Shown: positions 1-12,661 of the stretch, one piece after another
Layout of the letters: each line of letters opens with the position of its first letter
Numbering within the stretch: the first letter of the stretch is position 1
DNA from: Zasmidium citrigriseum
Lineage: Eukaryota > Ascomycota > Dothideomycetes > Mycosphaerellales > Mycosphaerellaceae
Assembly (NCBI GenBank): GCA_002786025.1
Contig: NHNW01000064.1
Location: 1 to 64,000, forward strand
Length of the DNA stretch: 64,000 bases
Reading direction: 5' to 3'
The notes under the pieces: model-generated
Told to the model about the DNA's origin: nothing
What the model saw: only the letters and a program-made list of their open reading frames with translations
Databases searched by the model: none
Translations under genes and position numbers: made by a program

Positions 1-2289
1 AGTAAAGTAAGGTTAGCTAGCTTTATATATATATAGCGCGCTAATAGGGATATACGATAAGAGATCCTAGTTATATAGCTCTTAAATTATAAGCTAATAG
101 TTCGTTTCGTTAAGGATATAGAGAGCTTATCGTAATTTAGCCTATAAGTATAAGTAGTTTATATAAGGGTTTATAGGGCTTATAATATAGTTTACGATAT
201 TAACTAGGATATTACTCCTAAACGAGTACGATCTCTTAACCCCGTAGATAATAGTCTTTAATATAGTATATAGTTATACCTAGTCGAGCTCTATATTATA
301 GGAGGTAGGCTATAGTTTAGTAGGTATAATTAGGTAGAGGTTATTCTTATATATAAACTAACTAGGTAAGGTATCTAGATTTATTAGTATATATACTCTC
401 TTTTTTTAATTTCGTACTAGGTAAGTCTCTATCCCTAGTTTTACTATACTTTAGGTATAAATATAGGTTATAGAGAGACTCGATATATTAGTAGTAGTAG
501 TACTATATAGTAGTAGTATACTAAGGTATTTCGAGGATACGAAGCTACTCTATTATACTACTAGATATATAAGCGAAAGGTACGAGATAGGAGTAGTTAT
601 AAGCGTAGGAGGCTAGAGTTAGTAGAGGCTATATCGAGTAAAAGATATAATAAGAGGGATATAAGGTAAAGTTAGAGGTCTAGAGTTACTACTAGGGATT
701 CCTATAGACTAGGTAAGAAGAGGATACTACTACTATACCCTATATTATAGCTATATAGAGCGCGCGATAGGTAGAATATCTTTCCTTATAATACGAGTAG
801 CGCGTTACTCCGCTATTTATCTTTAGTATATAATTAAACTTAGATATAGCTACTACGACTATTCCGCTAGATAGCGCTATTACGCTAATAGTATCCTAGT
901 TAGAATAAGAGGACCTTATATAACGTAAGAATATAGACGCTTAGCTCTAGGCCCTAGGCTAGGTAGAAGTCGAGTAAGTACTATAATACTAATACCTTCT
1001 ATTCGATCTATCTACTATATAGCTAGAGGCTTTATAGAGACTAGTAGCGGATAGAACGGAGGCGGATATAGTAAAAGAGCTCTTAGAGTACTATAGCGAC
1101 GAGACGGAAAGTATAGCTAGGAATATAATACTAGTATAGTAGTATATATAGCTATACTATTCCTAGGATATAGATACTAATACTACGCTATAGTCCGAAA
1201 GTACCTTCCTCGATAGTCTATATTACCGTAATTTAATTAAGATAAATATAGTAATAGGGATATTAGCCGACCTAGACTATAAAGATAGTTTACGTATTAT
1301 CGAAAAGATATAGAGACTAGACTAGTTTAGCGAGATCCCCGATAATATATAACTAGAGCTTCTAGCTATATATATAGCGTCGAAACGAATATTACGGGCT
1401 ATAGCGAGTATATATAAGCTAGGTATAACTCTATTGGATATAATATATATATAGCGAGAAGTATATTAAAAGCGACTAGATCTAGAAGAGCGGCGAAGAG
1501 CGGGAAGTAGAACTCCTTAAACGCTAGGCCTACTAGTTATAGACGTAATAGATAGTATACTATACTTATATAACTTAGATAGTATAATAGCTAATAGTAT
1601 ATAACTTTTTCTAGGGATTAAAGAGGACTAGCTAGAGTTAAAAGGGATCTAAGCGATATAGTAGGAAGTAGGTATAAGTAATAAGAGGAAATAAAAGAGA
1701 AATAGTAGTAGTAGTAGTTCTCGCTAGGTAAAGAGTAAGAAGGTAAATAATACTAGGGATAATAATAATCTAGGTCCGCTATAGAGTAGGTAACTACCTT
1801 AGGTTAGTATATACGAGAGTATATAGCTTTTAAGGTATCTTCGCGTAGTATTTAAGACCCTATAAAACTTTAAGGTAAGACTAAGTATATATAATATCTA
1901 TAAAGAGGCGGTAGGTAAGATAATAGTATATTTACTAGATAAGGCGCTAGTAGATAGTCGGGCTACGTTAGAGGTAGTAGATAAGTATATATATAATAGT
2001 ATTAGTATCGTAGTAACGGATATTAATTTAGGTTTAATATAACGTTACCGTAGGAAGCGAAACTAGATATAGTAATATACTTAATAGTAAACTAGTAAGT
2101 AGTAGAGGCGATATAATCTATATAGGGTACTATATACGAAATAATTTACTATAATAGTTACCTAGGTTTAATAGACTAAACTATCGGCTAATAATTTAGT
2201 TTAATATAAGTTATAGTTTTATATATCGTATATAACTAGCTTACTAAGGAATACCTACTATTACTATATAGTCTATTATATATATTCTA
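1..2289. other. RIP-degraded DNA, no element identified
   Basis: No recognisable domain was found. A plus-strand stretch at about 1,043-1,520 reads as a mostly open, charged frame with a few TAG/TAA codons. Because TGA is absent here, open frames arise easily by chance, so I do not call a gene. Confidence 0.5.
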
Positions 2290-5200
2290 GAAGTAGTTTA
2301 GTATTACCTAGCTACTAGTCCTTCCCTACCTATATCTATTTATCGATATTATCGTCTAGTTCGCGCTCTTAGTCTTTAAGTCGGATTAAGAACTATATTC
2401 TCTATAACTATTTATTCTTCTATTTAAGTAACGAACTACTAGGGTATAGTAGTATCTAGTAGTATTAGACTATTTCGCCGTCTAGAATCCTATTAAAGCG
2501 CTTAAGGAGTCTTTTTCTATCTAGGAGTTTATAGAGGCGTTCGTTAATATCGTCTAGGGTTTTACGAAAAGATTTATTATCCTAGTACTTATATTCTAGT
2601 CTATCGGGGTTATAGAGTATCTTAAGTATTATATAGACTAATTTTATATAGGGCCTATTCCTAGATATAAGGTATATACTATCTTTTATAATAGTTAAGA
2701 GGTACTAGCGTAAGAACCCTTAAGTATATTTTAATACCTCCTTCTAGCGGTTATCGAAGATTTCCTCCTTAATACCTATTAGAATATCTCTATAGAGTTC
2801 CTCGAGGACTAAGTAGGCGAGCTAGTATAGTAGTTACTTAATCTAATATTAGTATAGGTCGTCTTTCTTTAGCTACTTTAGTATAAGGCTTACTTACTTA
2901 GTAATATCGAGGAAAGCTACGACGCTTCTACTAGCGCGATAGTACCGTCGCTTTAGTTTAACGTTACTATATAGTATCTATTCGGTTATATCTTACTTAA
3001 ACTAGAGCTCTAACTACTTTACCTACGGTTCCTACTAATAATACCCGTATTTATTAAGCGTATTATAGAAACTAAGGCCGTAATATTTCCTTAGCGTCTA
3101 ACCCTCCTAATAGATCTTACGCTTACTCTACTATAAAGGAGATTCGAGTCGAAGTTATTATAATCCTATTACGAATTAAAGGTAGCGGAGGAAGGTAGCT
3201 ATAATCTTCGTATCCTCCTAAGCCTAACTATTAGCTAGATATTATATACGAACGAACTCGAATTCTATTATAAACTTACTAATACTATTATAGATATATT
3301 AGAGAAAGGTAGGCGTTTTTATAGCCTATATATATAATAGATAATTAGAAACCTTAGTAAGTAATACTACTTCCTCTACCTAAAGTCTATTAGCGATATA
3401 TTATAGGAGGAGCTATATTATTCGGTATTCTTTATAGATACTAAAGGACTTACCTATATTATCCTATAGGGCTACGTATAACCTCTACTTACTCGCTAAG
3501 TAGGCTCCTTCGATAGCCTATCGTTAGCTAAAGCTTATACTAGGTAGACTACTTATAGCCTTCCGAATAGTAGGGTTAATCGCTAGCTCTTCGAGTATAT
3601 TATTCTAGAAGGGGTACGTCTTACTAGCGTCCTATATCTCCTTTATAGAGCCGTAGTACTAGGTATATATAAGTCTACTAAGGCTAAGTATTAAGGTCTA
3701 TTTAGGTAGACTAGTTAGTATAGTAGTATTATAGAGGTAATTCTAATAGTAGAAGCGGCGGCTAGCGCTATTCTTTTTAGGTAGAGTACTATCGTATAGC
3801 TATTTTAAGAAGGACTCTAGGTAATACTTCTTCTAGTAGTATACTTATAGTTCTCTATATCGATACTTTATCGTAGTACTAATATATATCTCCTTACTAA
3901 TATCGACGTAAAATCTATAGAGATTAACGTAATTTATATTAAGATTAGCGAGTAGCTAGTTAGTAAAGTTTTCGATAGTATCGAGGAGACTAGTACGTAT
4001 ACTATTAGATTTCTAGCGTAGCTTAGTTCCTTTTATAGAGAGGAAGAGCTCGAGTTCTTAAAATTATATAAGGTTAGGCTACGATTCGAGTATATAATTA
4101 ACTTCCTACTAGATAGTATTAAGTATTAATAGCTAGATATAATAGGAAATACTCTACTCTATTTAGTACCTATAGGTAGTATTAACCTAACTCTCGACTT
4201 AGCGTACTTTCGTATTACGCCTTATATACTCGTAGCTAGCTAGTATATACTAGGAGTAATAGCTTAGAAGAGTATTATAGATAGTAGGGAGTAAGACTTA
4301 GTCTATCTAGGTCGTTAGCTAATAGTTTATTATAGCCTTAAACTTAGCCCCGAAATTATTATTATATAGAAGGTATAGGAATAGGACGTATAGTAATACT
4401 TCTAGCGCTCTAGTAAGGCGCCCTATAAGATATTAAGGTACGTCCTTAAGTATAGTCTAAGTACTTCGGATAGCGTCGTTAGGGTTAGCGTTAAGGTCGT
4501 TAGCTAATATAGTAATATATACGTCTATCTATATATTTTACTTTATCTACGTAGCTAGTTATAATTCTAAGCCTACCTTATAGATAGTAAGAGAGTCGGT
4601 AAATCTAAGAAAGCTATCGATATTAAATAAAATATCCGCCCTTTCTACTTAGGTTTCTTCGCTATAAAGGTAGACTTTATAAGATAGCTAATAAATATAG
4701 CCTTCGACTAGGTTACTATAGAATAATAACTACTATTTATAGGATATAGGTAGCGGATAGGCGATATAGGCCTATTTAAGCTACTTAAGCTTATCTAGAA
4801 TAGACGGAAAGGCGGAAAGATCGAATACCTTACTCGGTTTAATATACTCGGTATAACTTTAGATATAGCGGTTTAAGCGTTCGGTATACTCTTTATTAGT
4901 ATAGCTATAGAACCTATAGATAAGGTTAGATATTAACTTATCGCTAATATAGCTAACGGCCTCGAATATATCCGCTTCTACTACTAGTATAGGCGGAAGG
5001 GATTAGTAGCGTAGTAGTAGTATAGGTAAATATTCTTTAGAATCTATATAGTTCTCCTTATCGTTAGGTCTTCTTAGAACTCTTCGGCGTCGATCGACGA
5101 GGCTATTAGATAATTCGTCGTTATTTAAAGGGTTAACGCTTAACTATAGTAGGTCTACTTAGCGCTATAGCCTATCTTCTATAAAGTCTTCGTCTTCGAT

Positions 5201-5830
5201 AGTTCTTACGATTAGGTTAAAAGGTCCGTTCTAGTTTAGTAGGTTATCGTTTACTATAGTACTACTCTCTCGTATACTTTAAGGGGTAAATCGATAAAAG
5301 GGCCGCTCCTACGTAGGAGTTAGGTTATCGTTTACTATAGTACTACTCTCCTATATACCTTAAGGGGTAAATCGATAAAAGGGTCGCTCCTACGCGAGAG
5401 TTAGGTTATATAGCTAAAGATTAGTAGAGGGAAGAATAGGTCTATTTAGTCTATAGAGATTATTATCGTCGACTATAGGATATTAGGCTAAGGATACGTC
5501 TTCCTCTTCTAAGAGTTATTCGTCTTCGTCGTCGTCGTCGTTAGCCTTATACTAGTCGTTAAAGCCTAGTTAGTTATTAGTAAGTATTCTATTATTCTAG
5601 TACTTATCGTACTCTCCTTAGTATAGCTATCGAATATCTTCTTCCTATAGAGTATATCTCTCGTTATCGCTATCTAGAAGTAGTTCCTATATTTCTCCGT
5701 CCTCTTTATCTAGCCTCTATCTATCTTATATACAGAAATCTAGCTCTTACGAATCTTCGTTATTATCTTCTAACTCGTTTAGTTCTAATAACGTTAGAGT
5801 ACGCGATAATATAGAGATAATACTTAGTTA
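2290..5830 (-). pseudogene. RIP-killed large ORF of an uncharacterised ascomycete repeat-associated family
   Basis: One minus-strand frame stays protein-like for about 3.5 kb, interrupted almost only by TAG and TAA, the RIP products of CAG, CAA and TGG. If these are read as Gln or Trp, the product begins with an acidic stretch (about 5,520-5,800). It continues through segments such as ADILFNIDSFLRF (from 4639), ELFLSIKGTK (to 4022) and LIYTQYYGSIKE (near 3650). Positions 4639, 4024 and 3652 are in the same frame. The order and spacing match, from memory, a large unnamed protein family seen in repeat-rich regions of filamentous ascomycetes. I know no function for it. No start codon can exist after RIP. 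It could be part of a larger mobile element. Confidence 0.6.
5241..5402. repeat. 81-bp tandem repeat, two copies
   Basis: Two adjacent 81-bp units start at 5241 and 5322, and the beginning of a third follows at 5403. They differ at about eight positions, all transitions, as expected if identical copies were mutated independently by RIP. The period is 27 codons, so the repeat would be in frame within the minus-strand relic ORF that covers it. Confidence 0.9.
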
Positions 5831-6288
5831 GTAACGGCGGTCTATACTAGATAGTAGTCTATTAGCGTTAGTATACTAATAATCCTCTATATTACTATAT
5901 AATCTTTCCTCGCGCGTTTAATTTTTAATCTTAACTATTAGCTAATAGTTTAGTTTATTATTTAATAATAAGTTTCGCGAGTAAAATAACCCTAGAGGTA
6001 GAACGTTAGCTAAATTAGCGGTCTATAGGTATTATAGAAATAATTATTACCTTCCCTACCTTCGTAGTAGTCGAGATCTTTACTAATAGGTATAGCTAAG
6101 GGTACTTCGTATTATCGTAAATACCTCTTATCGCGGTAATCGTTCTTATCGTCCTCGTTAATAGCGAGTATACGAAGCCTAGCCTTAATTAGCGTAGGCT
6201 ATACGTCTTATATAGCGATAGTTATATAGTTTACTATTATTACTTATAATTTAGCGGTATCCCTCTCTCGCTATCTCTATTTATATAC

Positions 6289-6304
6289 GCGGGCTTAGGC
6301 CCGC
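6289..6304. repeat. GC-rich perfect hairpin
   Basis: A six-base inverted repeat, GCGGGC and GCCCGC, is separated by TTAG. It stands out in an otherwise AT-rich block. Its function is unknown and it may be an accident. Confidence 0.5.
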
Positions 6305-7333
6305 TTCTTATCCTTTATTATATTACTAGTTAGCGTTTTCGATCGCTAACCGTATCTCTTCGCTAGTACTTAACCCTCGCTTTCGGACGTCGCGGTAGTA
6401 CGGCTACTACTTACTTTAGCGTATCGTACTTTCTTTAGTAGTAGTTTCTTCGGTAGTATATTATATAGTACGTATAGCTAGATTAGGTAAATTTATATAT
6501 CGCTTAGACGGGTAGGTAATCTAGGTAAGAGAAGTCTAGCGCGCGCTAAAAGGGAGATATAACTTACCTACCTCGATTAGGATATACTTAGTACTCCTAG
6601 TCGTACTCTATATTATATAGCTATACTAGTATCTTACGGCTCGTATATATTATATATAGTACTATAGACGATATATTACTATCGAATCCTCTTATAGATA
6701 TATATAGTTCTTTCTTACTATAGTATTATATTCTAGACTATATATATAAGGTATATAGGTTAGAGTACTTTACAATAGAATTATTATACTAGGTCCGCTA
6801 GGCGTAATCTACGCCTCCGCCTTTAGTATAGTATCTCTACTAGTAATGTACTCTACTACTATATAATCTACGACTTAGAATATATATTATACGACTTATA
6901 GAGGCTTTCGTATATATCCTAAAGAAATATTACTTAATAGTTACGGCGGTATACCTATTCCGAGCGGTCTAAATATAGGAAGTATAATTATTATATAGCT
7001 TTACTACGCGGGTATAATCTATAGCTTAACCTTTAAGAGCGTCTATAACCTACCCTATAAGGATCTATACTAATATATATATATTATACGATTTATATCC
7101 GAATACTCTATTATAAGCTTTTTACGTAGTATATATATTACGACTACGAAGGTTAGGTTTATAGAGAAAGTAAACTTAGATATAGAATTATTACGTATCT
7201 TTAGGTATAGAGTACGTAATAATTCTCCGCTTTTAAGACGGTAACTTTAGCGGCGACGATAATATACTATAGTACCTTCTATAATACGATAACTATACTA
7301 TACGACTCGCGAGACTACGCTCTTTCGAACGAT

Positions 7334-7399
7334 ACTAAAATATTCGAGGAAATACGATAGGAAGTATCTAACCTCGAACCTAAATTCGGGTAGTAGATT
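7334..7399 (+). repeat. 66-bp direct repeat, left copy
   Basis: This pairs with 18,035-18,100. The two 66-bp copies align without gaps, with about 11 differences, all transitions (C/T or G/A). That is consistent with a once identical sequence hit by RIP. The copies are 10.7 kb apart and enclose the LINE relic. Confidence 0.85.
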
Positions 7400-9004
7400 A
7401 GAAAACTTCTTAATTAGATATTTCCTATTAAACTTACTAGTTCCTAGGGGAAGTATCGCTTTATAACCTAGGTAATCGTTATACTAGGTAAGGGATCCGC
7501 TAGGTTTCGAGCCGTTAGTTCTTAAACTATTTTCCTTAATAGGGCGGACTTTCTTAGCTTTCCGTTTATATATAGTATATATATCGGCGGTTATACTAAT
7601 AGGTAGGTATATATAGGCTTATCTCCTTAATCTTCGAGCCGCTTTATTAATAGTTATAGCGAGGAGAATACCCTTAATATTATTATCGTCTTAGTCTTAA
7701 ATATAGAGAAATCTAGCCTTAGCGATATTAGGTAGTAATTTAGTAGTAGTAGTAATATTAGAGTAAGAATTTTTAACTCTCCTCTCTCTTTTAAATACTA
7801 TAAACGCGGATATAGAAGGTAATAGATATAAAGAAGTTACTCCTAGAGCGTAAATAGTAATATCTAATTTCGTACCCTATAGAGTATAAAATCTAAATAG
7901 CTTACTATCTCTATAGATCTTAGGGCGCGAGCTCTTTAAAGGATCCTCTAATCTATCTATATCGTTTAAATCTATTAAATTCCTTTAGAAGATTACGTAT
8001 ACTTCTACTATAATAGAGGAAGTTAGCGTAAGTAGCGAATTCCCTATAATTTTAGAGCTAGCCTAAGACTATAAAGGATATCGTCTATTCGCTTATACCT
8101 AGTTATAGTAGCTTAAATTCCTATAAAGTAAACAAAGTTCCCTCGCCTATTAGTAATAGTTCCCTTCTATATACTATTATCGTAGTTAATACTAGTTAGC
8201 TAGACCTTTTAGTACTATAGTCGTCCTAGGATAAATAGTATTAATAGAGAAACTAAGACTAAGAAATTCTAGAAGAAGGTAATACTATATACTATAATCT
8301 TTAGAGCGTAAGTAACTCTACTAAACTAGTAAGGTCTACTAGCGCCGCTTATATTAATATTTATATTACCTATAATAGGAAGCCTAAGCTAGAAAGCTAG
8401 TTTATAGCTTATAATATAACCCTTAGATCCTTCGTTAATTAAAGTATAGACTATATACTCGATATAGCTAACTATAGCTATTACCTAGAGGCTAGGAGCT
8501 AAGACTAAATCTATAGTAATACTAGAAAGATTAATTTTCGCGCTATCTTTATATAACTTACTAGCCTTAGGTAGCCTAGAGAATCTTATATCTTCTTATA
8601 GAAGTTAAATAGCTATAGATATACGCTAGTTAGGTAAATTAACTTATACTATAGCGCTCGTCTATAGTATCTCCTTATAATACTACTAAACCTTACTAAG
8701 CCTTTAATAAGGATACTAGAGGTATAACTAATAATCCTCTTCTCTATCGCTAGTTTACCTATTATAATACGAAAAAGTAACCTATAGTAACCTATCCTAC
8801 TAAATTATTATTAAGCTATATTAACTACGCTCTAACTACGATTAGCCTCGAGAAAGTTAATAATACCTAAAAGACTCTACTACCTTTCTTAGAGAAGTAA
8901 AAGGCTCTAAGTAAAGCGATTCTAAAACTACTAAAGCTATTAGATAGTAAGATAGTACGCTAAAGTAAATCGCTCGCCTAACCTAACCCTTAACTCTAGT
9001 ATAA

Positions 9005-9066
9005 GACTAAGCCCTAGATTAAAACTAAGCTCTAGACTAAGACTAAGCCCTAGATTAAGACTAAGT
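9005..9066. repeat. 18-bp tandem array, three and a half copies
   Basis: Units resembling GACTAAGCCCTAGATTAA follow one another with period 18. Differences between units are transitions. The six-codon period suggests an old repeat in a coding sequence upstream of the LINE endonuclease frame. Confidence 0.7.
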
Positions 9067-9540
9067 ATAAACTATAATCGCTCGAGTTACTACTAGCCTA
9101 ATTTAACCTAAGCCTATAACCTAAACGTATATAACTAGTAGATAGGAGTAAGAACCCTAAACTAAGAAAGACGAACTAACTATATTATACTAACTTAAAC
9201 TACCTCTAACTAAATTAAGATATCTAAACCCTAGCTAGAGCGATTTAGATTATATTAGAATTATACTAGACGCTCTTATTATTTAGTTAGTCCTTCGATA
9301 AACTCGACGCCTTACCCGCGCTATAGGTTTTAATTAAAAATAATTTAGTAAAGATTATTTAGGACTAGCTTACTAACTCTATTAACCTCTTAGGCTATAA
9401 CTTTATTCCTAAACCTATTTTACTACTATATAGGCTTTTTAGTAAGTTCCTATCCTAAGGTAGCTATAATACTAAAGTATTAGAAGGATATAAGGTATAC
9501 TAGGCGCTAGTATATAGTAGAGCGAGCTAAGTATCTAAGC

Positions 9541-12500
9541 CTAATAACTCTAACTTATTCTAGCTTCTATATCCTATATCTAAACGCCTAGGGTCTAAAG
9601 CGAGCTATATTCGACTATATATACTACCTACTTAAGAAAGGTAACGTAGACGCTATAATTATAGTAGAGACGTAGTATATATACTAGTCGCTATACTAGA
9701 ATAGACTATTTACTATATCTTACTTAGAGCGCCTACTAAAACTACTAATAGAGAGATAGGTAGGTAGCCTAGCTATATTCGCTACTAGCTAATTCTAAGG
9801 CGCGTTAATATATAAACTAGTAGTATTAGAAAGCTAACTAGCCTTTAGCGTTAGAGATTAGAAGATTAGCGCTTTATATCTATTTTCGAAGCTTAAGGAA
9901 GATAAAGTAGGAGTTATACTCTTAGATTATAAGGAAGATAATCTAGTAATAGGCGATATAAACGTTTACTTTATATAAGCCTTAGAGGCTATAAAGCTAC
10001 GTAACTAAGGGATTTAGTTTATAAGCTAGATATAATTATTTAGCTTTATCTATCTTAAGCCTAATAATTATAGAGTAGTACTACTACCTAGTATCTATAG
10101 GTATAAAACCCTAACTATAGACTACTACTTTACCTAGAGAATAGGTAAGGAACTATCTATAATACTACTTAATTCTAGGGCGCTTAGTTTTTAAACTAAT
10201 TATAAATATACGCTATATATAATAATAAGTAGTAAGGCGAGGCTAGTAGTACTAGTAGCGGATCTACTCTAGTTTAGAGTAGATAGGCTAGACTACGAAG
10301 ACGTTAAGATTAAATTTATAGTTAACTAGGACTAATAAATATACCTACTACTATCGCTAGCCCTATATAACGATATTAATACTCTTAACGATATTCTAAC
10401 CTAATACTACTAGTCTATAGCGGATAGAGTACTAGGACGCTAGACTAGGAACTTAATATAAGTATAGAAAAATAAGTAAAAAGTAAAGCGACTACTAACT
10501 AACCTAAGTATTAGTACTATATTCTAACTAGTTAGATAGACGTAGGTAAATAATAATAGTAATAAACTACTACTTCTATTAAACCTAGAAAGTAATACTC
10601 TATAGGAGATAGCTAATATACTTATAGAGCGCTATAACGACTCTAACTTTAGGAAGCTTACCTAAGTTAGTAGTAGTCCTAAATAGTAACCTAGCTTATT
10701 AACTATAACTAAGGAGATAGTATATAAAGCGTTAGGCGAGTAGAATAGAAATAAGGCTTATAGTATAGATAGGATTTATATATAGATATTAAAGGTATTA
10801 AAGGAATAGACGTCTCTACTAACTTATCTAACTAGACTCTTTAATTGCTATATTAACCTTAGTAGGACGCCTAAAATATAGAATTATATAGAAATCTACC
10901 TAGTTATAAAGGATTAAGCTAAGCCTAAGATACTAACGAATATCTACCTAATTATAATTATCTATATATTCTATAAGGTCTTTAAGAGTATTCTTCTATA
11001 CTTCTTCGCTATAGGTAAGGATAGTTAGGCCTAGATATACTCTAACTAGGCTAGATTTCGGAAGGGCTACTTAACGTTAATATACGCTACTATCCTATAG
11101 ACTATACTATTCTAGAACTTTATAGCGATAATTACTTTCTTAGACTTCTACGTAGCGTTTAATCGAGTTAACTATACTATCTTAGACCTAAACCTATAAT
11201 ACTATAGCTACCTACCTATACTACTCTATATACTCTAATATCTAATATTCTATAATATATTATTATAAATCCTAGTAAATAGGACTACGTTAGACTAGTT
11301 TAGCTAGATATATAGCGTACTATAGAGCTTACTAATCTTACTACTACTATTTAACCTACTTATAGATAAGGTACTTTACTTACTAGACCCTAATTTAATA
11401 GCTTTCCTAAGAGCTCTATTCTATATAGATAATAAAGTAATTCTAGCTAGGCGAATAGACGACGCCTAAGCGATACTAGATTAAATAGTAGGCTAGTATA
11501 AGGATATTAGATTAGAACTAAACGTTAATAAGTACGCTATACTTACGAAAAACGCTATACTATAAATACTAACGCTCTCTAACTAACTAGTACTAGTAGT
11601 TACTAAATATAAGTACCTTAGCTTCCTAATTAATAAGGATAGTATTAACTTCCTTAAGTATATAACCTATTACCTTAACTAAGCGAGAGTATAGATTATA
11701 GCGTATAGGAACTACTATAACGCCTAGCCTCTAATATACTACCTACGAGCGTATAATACTTATATTATACCTATTCTAGAATATAATACGCCCTTAGTAG
11801 AGGCCTAGAGGCTAAGCGATAAGTACCTTATAAAGGAATAGAAGGAAATTATAAGAGGATATACTAAGGTAGTCTAATAGGTTATAGGAGGTATATAGGT
11901 ATAGGTAATAGCTATAAATATCCTTAGAATTATAAGTATAATAACCCGCTTTATAATACTCTATATAATATATTAATATAGACTAGACTAGGCTCTAGCG
12001 AACGACCTACTTCGACGACTAATAAACCTAGTCTTTCTAGAGTATAGCTTCCTAAAGCGTCTAAAGGAATATATACTATACCTAACCTAGTAGGCGCGTC
12101 CTATAATAGATAGAACGCTAGCTAGCCTCTATAAGTTTCTATATAGTTACGTATAGAACTAACTCTATATAGATATAGAGATATACTACCTATTAAGCCT
12201 ATTACTACTAAACGAGCGTCTAACTAAACTATTCCGCTTTATAGATAAACTCTTCCTTATACTACTAGTATAGTAGGAAGACTTCCTAAAATATAAGCGT
12301 AGAGTATAGTACTAGGGATTTATCTATAATTACTAATAGATTAAGGAATAATTCTACTATAGGAGCGACGAGTATCTATACTTTAATAGACTAGCTTAAC
12401 TAAGTAGGCTTTAACGTTAATAAAAGGTAAAGGCGAGACTAAGGATCTCTATAAGTAGCCGCTTTAGTAATATCGACTTCCTATTTTAGACTAAAGCCTT

Positions 12501-12661
12501 TACTTAGGTATACGTATATATATAGTATATTCGTCGTAAGCTAACTAAGAGTTTACTAAAGGAGTAAAGGGAGATAGTAGAATAAGTCGAGGATAATAAG
12601 ATATATAATTAATAGGCTAAGTATTTTATATATAGTTAGGTAGTACTTACTTAAATCTAAT
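9541..12661 (+). mobile_element. RIP-killed non-LTR retrotransposon (LINE) ORF2: endonuclease plus reverse transcriptase
   Basis: One plus-strand frame (phase of 9541) reads as LINE ORF2 if its many TAG/TAA codons are taken as Gln or Trp. The endonuclease covers about 9,541-10,190, with LNAQGL-like, VET-Y, GDINV and DYYFT motifs of AP-endonucleases. The reverse transcriptase covers about 10,762-11,571: ARFRKGY (11,050-11,070) for the usual QAGFRKGRS, TFLDFYVAFNRVN (from about 11,134) for FLDFSKAFDRV, and LFYIDN (about 11,416-11,433) for LFYADD. A thumb-like segment follows (YLSFLINKD). Both domains share one frame 1.2 kb apart. The catalytic YADD is changed to YIDN and dozens of stops are present, so the copy is dead. 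The order of domains fits Tad1-like fungal LINEs; clade assignment is inference. Confidence 0.85.

Larger units (their letters stand above)
5831..9540. other. RIP-degraded DNA, probable LINE 5' part, no clear domain
   Basis: No domain is readable. The right part (about 7.4-9.5 kb) lies immediately upstream of the LINE endonuclease, in the position where the first ORF (gag-like) of such an element would be. I could not recognise one. A short 18-bp tandem array and one copy of a 66-bp direct repeat lie here. Confidence 0.45.

Noticed and set aside
1043..1520. A plus-strand protein-like frame at the left end
   Set aside because: Short, and TGA codons cannot occur in this block, so openness is weak evidence. 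No motif was recognised.
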